In this document: piece by piece, positions 59,172-64,000 of the stretch
How the letters are laid out: each line of letters opens with the position of its first letter
Position numbering within the stretch: position 1 is the stretch's first letter
Assembly: GCA_910576995.1 (NCBI GenBank)
Contig: CAJTLC010000004.1
Location: 1-64,000, forward strand
Direction of reading: 5' to 3'
DNA: 64,000 nucleotides
Origin: an uncultured Ruminococcus sp.
Lineage (GTDB): Bacteria; Bacillota; Clostridia; Oscillospirales; Ruminococcaceae
The notes under the pieces: generated by a model
What the model was told of the DNA's origin: nothing
Databases searched by the model: none
What the model saw: only the letters and a program-made list of their open reading frames with translations
Translations under genes and position numbers: made by a program

Positions 59172-62102
59172 CTAAGCGTCTTTGCCCATAGCTGCGATAA
59201 GGCTGCGAAGTCTTATTCTTGCTGCTCCTAAATTATTTATTTCGTCAATTTTCAGCTGCGTGTAAAGTTTGCCGCTGTTTTCCAGAATCCTGCGCACCTC
59301 GTCGCTTGTGACGGCGTCGATTCCGCAGCCGAACGAAACAAGCTGGATAAGCTGCATATCGGGCTGAGTTGTGACATATGCGGCGGCGCGGTAGAGTCGG
59401 GAATGATAAGTCCATTGATTGAGAACTTCGAGTTCTGGCGTACGCGCAAGATGAGCAATGCTGTCCTCCGTTACAACAGCCATTCCGAGACTTGTTATAA
59501 GCTTATGGATACCGTGATTAATTTCGGGATCGATGTGGTACGGACGTCCTGCAAGCACGATAATGCTGCGATTTTCCGCGCGCGCTGTTCTAATGATTTC
59601 CGCCGCTTTATTGGCGATGTCAGTCTGATGAACGGCAAGCGCCAGATAAGCCTTTTCAACAGCCGCAGGAATTTTTCCCTTGATATTATAATTTTTAAGG
59701 CAGTCTTTTATAACCCTTACAACGTTTTTCCGCACATTGAGATCCATGTATGGATAAAGGAAATTTTTCGCATTAAGTCGCGGATTATTCGCCGCAAGCA
59801 ATTCGGGATAATATGCGACGATCGGGCAGTTGTAGTGATTATCAGATTCGCCCTCGTCGATATTATAGCTCATGCAAGGATAGAATATAAAATCAACGCC
59901 CTTGTCAAGTAAATCCTCAATATGACCGTGAATAAGCTTTGCAGGGTAGCAGACAGTATCCGATGGGATAGTATGCTGACCGAGATAGTACATATCGCGT
60001 GAACTTTCGCTGCTGAAAACAGTCTCAAAGCCGAGTTCCGTGAATAAAGTATGCCAGAAAGGCATCAATTCGTAGAAATTCAGAGCGAGCGGCAGTCCTA
60101 CTTTGCCAATGGGACGGGTGGGCTGATTATTTTGCTTCATCATCGCGATACTCTTGTATTTATACTCGTAAAGATTGGGAATATTATTCTTTTTAGCCTT
60201 TCCGCTGCCTTTTTCGCAGCGATTTCCAGAAATAAAATTCCTGCCCTTTCCGAAATTAATTATATTAAGCTGACAATTAGCCGTGCAGCCTCCGCATTGC
60301 GCCGATTTCGAAGTATAGCTGAATTCAGCCAAAGCTTCGCGCGATATCAGCGAAGATTCGCCCTTTGAATGCTCTTTGGCATACAATGCGCAGCCGAATG
60401 CGCCCATAAGTCCCGAAATTGCGGGGCGAATTACGTCTCTGCCCATTTCTTTTTCGAATGAACGCAGAACGGCGTCGTTTAAGAAAGTTCCGCCCTGAAC
60501 GACGATATTTTTTCCGAGTTCGTCGGGAGAATTGGCGCGGATGACCTTATATATGGCGTTTTTGATTATTGACGAAGACAATCCGGCTGAAATATCCTCA
60601 ACCGTCGCGCCGTCTTTCTGAGCCTGCTTAACGGAACTGTTCATGAAAACCGTGCAGCGTGAACCGAGATCGACGGGATGCTTTGCGAAAAGTCCAAGCT
60701 GCGCGAATTCCGCAATATCATAGCCCATAGCCATTGCGAACGTCTGAATGAAGCTTCCGCAGCCAGACGAACACGCCTCGTTGAGCATAATGCTGTCGAT
60801 GCTGTGATTTTTGATCTTGAAACACTTGATATCCTGTCCGCCGATGTCGATTATAAAATCAACTTCGGGGCAGAAATGCGCCGCCGCCTTGAAATGCGCG
60901 ACCGTTTCAACGATGCCGTGATCTATCGAAAGTCCCGATCTTATGAGATCCTCTCCGTAACCGGTAACTGCCGCGCCCATGATTTTTATATCGGGATTCA
61001 TGGAATCGTATATCACGCGAATCTGCGCGGCAATCTTATCGAGGGGCTGACCTTGATTGGAAGAATAATGATGATATAAAATCTTGCCGTCCTCGGTGAT
61101 GAGAACAAGTTTGGTGGTAGTCGAGCCTGCGTCGATGCCGAGATATGCGCCGCCTTTATATGTACGAATATCTGCATAACCTAAATCATGCTTTTTATGG
61201 CGTTCAATAAATTCGTCGTATTCGCCCTGAGAAGCGAAAAGAGGCTCGCCGGTAACGATATTGTCTGTAGATACGGCATTTTTCAGCTTCAGAAGTATCT
61301 CGTCTATAGTGAATCTGTCGTCGTTTTGAGCTGCATAAAGAGAGCAGCCAAACGCTACGAAAACGGGTCCGTCATCGGGGAAAACCGCATGATCTTCATC
61401 AAGATCGAGAGTTTTCACGAAGGCGTTTTTCAGACCGCTGAGAAAATGAAGCGGACCTCCTAAAAAAAGCACTTTTCCCTCGATAGTTCGTCCCTGCGCA
61501 AGTCCCGACACAGTCTGATCGACGACTGCCTGAAAAATACTTGCAGCAATATCCTCGCGCATTGCGCCCTGATTGAGAAGCGGCTGTATATCGGATTTTG
61601 CAAAAACTCCGCAGCGTGAAGCTATCGGGTAAACTTTTTTGGCTTTCAGAGAAAGCGCGTCGAGCTGGTCGGCAGTGATTCCGAGGAGCGTCGCCATCTG
61701 ATCTATGAACGCGCCTGTTCCGCCTGCGCATGAACCGTTCATACGCTGTTCGACGCCGCCGGTCAGGAAAATTATTTTAGCGTCCTCGCCGCCGAGTTCG
61801 ATAACCGCGTCGGCGTCCGGAGTTTTTTCCTTGACAGCCAGAAAAGCGGCATGAACTTCCTGCACAAACGGTATTTCGGCAGAATTAGCCAGTCCAAGAC
61901 CTGCCGAGCCTGTTATGCAGACCGTGAATTTATCATTCGGATATTCGCCGCGAATGATGGCAAGCTGTTCCGTGACAGTTTCCTTGACTTTCGAAAAATG
62001 CCGCTGATATTTTGAATAAATAATGCGGCTTTCCTCGTCGGTAATTACTGTTTTTACCGTAGTTGAGCCTACGTCGATACCAAGCGAAAGTTTGTTTACC
62101 AT
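59172..62102 (-). CDS. Acyl-CoA dehydratase activase, two ASKHA domains
   Basis: The 976-residue protein has two activase domains: GIDVGSTTVKTVITDEES with CAGGTGAFIDQMATLLG, and GIDAGSTTTKLVLITEDG with SSGCGSFIQTFAMAMGYD. Each has a downstream SRC (SRCGVFAKSD; SRCTVFMNSS), the pattern that ligates the bridging 4Fe-4S cluster. A Cys cluster follows (CGGCTANCQLNI), then a DUF2229 domain (FWHTLFTELGFETVFSSESS). Such proteins use ATP to drive an electron into a dehydratase. Confidence 0.88.
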   Translation of the reverse strand: MVNKLSLGIDVGSTTVKTVITDEESRIIYSKYQRHFSKVKETVTEQLAIIRGEYPNDKFTVCITGSAGLGLANSAEIPFVQEVHAAFLAVKEKTPDADAVIELGGEDAKIIFLTGGVEQRMNGSCAGGTGAFIDQMATLLGITADQLDALSLKAKKVYPIASRCGVFAKSDIQPLLNQGAMREDIAASIFQAVVDQTVSGLAQGRTIEGKVLFLGGPLHFLSGLKNAFVKTLDLDEDHAVFPDDGPVFVAFGCSLYAAQNDDRFTIDEILLKLKNAVSTDNIVTGEPLFASQGEYDEFIERHKKHDLGYADIRTYKGGAYLGIDAGSTTTKLVLITEDGKILYHHYSSNQGQPLDKIAAQIRVIYDSMNPDIKIMGAAVTGYGEDLIRSGLSIDHGIVETVAHFKAAAHFCPEVDFIIDIGGQDIKCFKIKNHSIDSIMLNEACSSGCGSFIQTFAMAMGYDIAEFAQLGLFAKHPVDLGSRCTVFMNSSVKQAQKDGATVEDISAGLSSSIIKNAIYKVIRANSPDELGKNIVVQGGTFLNDAVLRSFEKEMGRDVIRPAISGLMGAFGCALYAKEHSKGESSLISREALAEFSYTSKSAQCGGCTANCQLNIINFGKGRNFISGNRCEKGSGKAKKNNIPNLYEYKYKSIAMMKQNNQPTRPIGKVGLPLALNFYELMPFWHTLFTELGFETVFSSESSRDMYYLGQHTIPSDTVCYPAKLIHGHIEDLLDKGVDFIFYPCMSYNIDEGESDNHYNCPIVAYYPELLAANNPRLNAKNFLYPYMDLNVRKNVVRVIKDCLKNYNIKGKIPAAVEKAYLALAVHQTDIANKAAEIIRTARAENRSIIVLAGRPYHIDPEINHGIHKLITSLGMAVVTEDSIAHLARTPELEVLNQWTYHSRLYRAAAYVTTQPDMQLIQLVSFGCGIDAVTSDEVRRILENSGKLYTQLKIDEINNLGAARIRLRSLIAAMGKDA

Positions 62103-62166
62103 AATTATCCTCTTAAAATTAATTTTTTGAATCTTCGCATTCCGCGCAAATTCTGCTGCTTTTTCT

Positions 62167-62195
62167 ATTATACTACATTTTTCGAAAAAAATAAA
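62167..62195 (-). promoter_or_regulatory. Promoter of the activase operon
   Basis: On the minus strand: TTTATT (62195-62190), 17-base spacer, TATAAT (62172-62167). The -35 is weak. Confidence 0.55.
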
Positions 62196-62313
62196 GTATT
62201 ATTTTTTATTTAATTTTTTTTACACATATTACCTGAGCTGTAAATTTCAAAGAAGCATCCTCTTAAATCTCTGTATAGGAATTAGTCTTTATCATCCCTG
62301 TCAAATTTGAACT

Positions 62314-62447
62314 GCATAAGGGACTGAGTCCCTTATGCAGGAGATTTTTATGGGTGACTCCCTACAGTGTAGGGAGATGCCTGAAAGGCAGAGGGTACGG
62401 CACGTTCTTGGGCGTCCCCTTAAATCATACAGCACAAGTAAATGCCG
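62314..62447. repeat. REP-like composite repeat
   Basis: GCATAAGGGACTGAGTCCCTTATGC (12-bp arms) is followed by CTCCCTACAGTGTAGGGAG and the block GGGTACGGCACGTTC...GGGCGTCCCC, then CAGCACAAGTAA, the end of the gyrB-type MITE. It runs into the 3' end of deoD. Confidence 0.75.
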
Positions 62448-63138
62448 TTTCAAGTGCAATTTCCATCATATCGCGGAAAGTGGTCTGACGTTCTTCTGCG
62501 GTAGTTGAAAGTCCTTTCAGCGGACAATCTGATACGGTCAGTATGCAGAGAGCGTTTTTGCCTGCGCGCGCGGCGTTCATGTAAAGAGCGGCGGCTTCCA
62601 TTTCAATTGCGAGAACTCCCATTTTGCGCCATTTTGAAAGACTTGCGCTGTCGTCGTAGAACGTATCGCTTGACAAAATATTTCCCGCGTGGAATCTGCA
62701 TCCTTTTTTATTGGCGGCATCTACTGCGGCGGAGATCAGATTCCATGAAGCCGTGGGCGCGTAAGTTCCGGGGAGAGCGTACTGGGCGGCATATGAAGAA
62801 TTCGTACTTGCACTCAATCCGATTATAACGTCGCGGAGTTCGACATTATCGGCTATCGAGCCTGCCGTTCCCACGCGGATTATATTTTCAACGCCGTATT
62901 CGTTAAAAAGCTCATAAGAATATATGCCGATAGAGGGCATTCCCATTCCGCTTCCCTGAACGGAAACGGGGATTCCCTTATAAGTTCCCGTAAATCCGAG
63001 TATTCCCCTTACTTTATTGTAGCAGACGGCGTTTTCGAGATAATTTTCGGCAATAAACTGCGCTCTCAGCGGATCGCCGGGCATAAGAACGGTTTTTGCG
63101 ATATCGCCTATATTGGCGTTGTTGTGCGGCGTTGGCAT
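62425..63138 (-). CDS. deoD: Purine-nucleoside phosphorylase, DeoD type
   Basis: The 237-residue protein has PTPHNNANIGDIAKTVLMPG DPLRA, GSGMGMPSIGIYSYEL and AIEMEAAALYMNA. It cleaves purine nucleosides with phosphate. It follows the flippase gene by 13 bases. The very C-terminus (ETAFTCAV) overlaps the repeat at 62314-62447, so the end may have been altered by it. Confidence 0.95.
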   Translation of the reverse strand: MPTPHNNANIGDIAKTVLMPGDPLRAQFIAENYLENAVCYNKVRGILGFTGTYKGIPVSVQGSGMGMPSIGIYSYELFNEYGVENIIRVGTAGSIADNVELRDVIIGLSASTNSSYAAQYALPGTYAPTASWNLISAAVDAANKKGCRFHAGNILSSDTFYDDSASLSKWRKMGVLAIEMEAAALYMNAARAGKNALCILTVSDCPLKGLSTTAEERQTTFRDMMEIALETAFTCAV

Positions 63139-63151
63139 ATGAAATCCTCCT

Positions 63152-64000
63152 TTATGCAGTTTTGGAACTGCGCTTTTTTAGTACTTTGTGCATGGTCGCT
63201 TGAAGAGCCTTGAAATTGTAAGCAATAACAGCGGCGCAAAGCGGAATGAGCCACAATCCCCAGAGTTTGGGCGACTTAATTATAATTACGCACATAATTA
63301 TGATGACGGCGGTATTTACAAGAGATCTTGTAAAATTGACCTTAAACGGCACATAGAATCTTGCGTCTACCATACGGATGAGGAAGCACATGAAGTAACT
63401 CAGGAAAGTTGCGATAGCCGCCCCTTGGATTCCCCATGCGGGAATCAGGAAATAATTAAGGATCAAGTTTGCAGCACAGGCAAACGCGCTTGTCCAGAGG
63501 CTGTTTTGAGTGTGCTTAGTGGCAGTGTAAATTCCGCCGAGAAACTGATCAAGCGACAGGAAAATTGCCGAAGCCACAAGGATAGGCGCATAAATGTAAA
63601 CGGTGGAATATTCTTCGAAGTTTGAGGTATTATTCAAAAACGCCGTGACAGGCTTTATAAAGAGAAGCAGTCCTGCTGAAGCTATGAATAGTACGGCTTC
63701 GTAGGCGTTGTAAACCCGCTCGTAAAATTTGCTTCGGTCGGCGGATTCATTTTCGGAAATTGCGGACATATTCCACGCCTGGAAGAATATTGTAGATACC
63801 ATTGATATTAGATTAGGAACGATGGCTGCCAGACTGTAAATTCCCGCCATATCAAGACCGAGCTGAACGCGCGAACTATGCATATTGGAAATAAAAAGGC
63901 GGTCGGAAAGGCTGGTTATAGTCCACATTACAATAGTCGGAATAAGGGGGATAGAATAGTTCATCATTTCCTTTGCAAGGGAAATTTTGAAATGCTTAGG
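63152..64000 (-). CDS. Polysaccharide flippase (MATE/Wzx-like), 5' end outside window
   Basis: The reading continues to the right edge of the window, so the N-terminus lies beyond it. At least eight membrane helices remain, starting EMMNYSIPLIPTIVMWTITS. LSDRLFI marks the charged loop typical of oligosaccharide flippases; the second half (AAIATFLSYFMCFLIRMVDA) matches the family. It would move a lipid-linked glycan across the membrane. The last residues are basic (KKRSSKTA). Confidence 0.85.
   Translation of the reverse strand, partial: PKHFKISLAKEMMNYSIPLIPTIVMWTITSLSDRLFISNMHSSRVQLGLDMAGIYSLAAIVPNLISMVSTIFFQAWNMSAISENESADRSKFYERVYNAYEAVLFIASAGLLLFIKPVTAFLNNTSNFEEYSTVYIYAPILVASAIFLSLDQFLGGIYTATKHTQNSLWTSAFACAANLILNYFLIPAWGIQGAAIATFLSYFMCFLIRMVDARFYVPFKVNFTRSLVNTAVIIIMCVIIIKSPKLWGLWLIPLCAAVIAYNFKALQATMHKVLKKRSSKTA

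Noticed and set aside
1..64000. CRISPR arrays, tRNA and rRNA genes
   Set aside because: I found no regularly spaced direct repeats, no cloverleaf with CCA-type acceptor pattern and no rRNA sequence in the intergenic regions I read.

Overview
The window looks like a chromosomal segment around the replication origin of a low-GC Clostridia, most likely a Ruminococcus-type gut bacterium (Oscillospiraceae). The evidence is the dnaA-dnaN-rlbA-recF-remB-gyrB-gyrA order on the plus strand, the divergent rpmH-rnpA-yidD-yidC-jag-mnmE-mnmG-rsmG-noc-parA-parB-serS order on the minus strand, 16-bp parS palindromes, a secreted protein ending in a type I dockerin (typical of cellulosome-forming ruminococci), TTG/GTG starts and AT-rich intergenic DNA. 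The assignment is by gene content only; no database was consulted.

Layout. (1) 1-14,700 is an accessory scrap-yard: the 3' end of an Rhs polymorphic toxin with its immunity gene, a displaced Rhs tip cassette carrying a YwqJ-like deaminase toxin fused in frame to a SUKH-type immunity protein, small regulators with structured leaders, an IS5-type transposase fragment, an agrD/agrB quorum-sensing pair whose agrD has a stop at codon 3, decayed lipoprotein and permease genes, an intact Mrr restriction endonuclease between serine-recombinase fragments, an internally deleted AAA-ATPase/nuclease gene, and a tyrosine integrase cut by a repeat. (2) 14,700-19,800 (minus) is a tight five-gene operon (DgkA-type kinase, CDP-archaeol-synthase-like CarS, UbiA prenyltransferase, PEP-synthase/rifampin-phosphotransferase-like enzyme, GNAT) that I infer makes or modifies an unusual prenyl lipid. 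A candidate terminated small RNA lies upstream. (3) 20,100-23,450 holds an anion transporter and a flavodiiron protein / ferredoxin-thioredoxin reductase / thioredoxin operon. (4) 23,700-48,200 is the oriC-proximal housekeeping core. (5) 48,400-64,000 holds proS, a dockerin-bearing LytM peptidase, an AEC transporter, a HEPN-motif protein, the potABCD polyamine transporter, psd, a split 2-hydroxyacyl-CoA-dehydratase activase pair, deoD and a flippase cut by the window end.

Two themes run through the window. First, short intergenic palindromes and MITE-like elements are frequent: three share one core although their ends differ, and another family brackets gyrB. Second, many small genes are preceded by hairpins, and in several cases the Shine-Dalgarno sequence lies inside the stem; two paralogous leaders retain the pairing through wobble and compensatory changes. 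The replication origin appears to use TTTTCAACA-like 9-mers rather than canonical TTATCCACA DnaA boxes.
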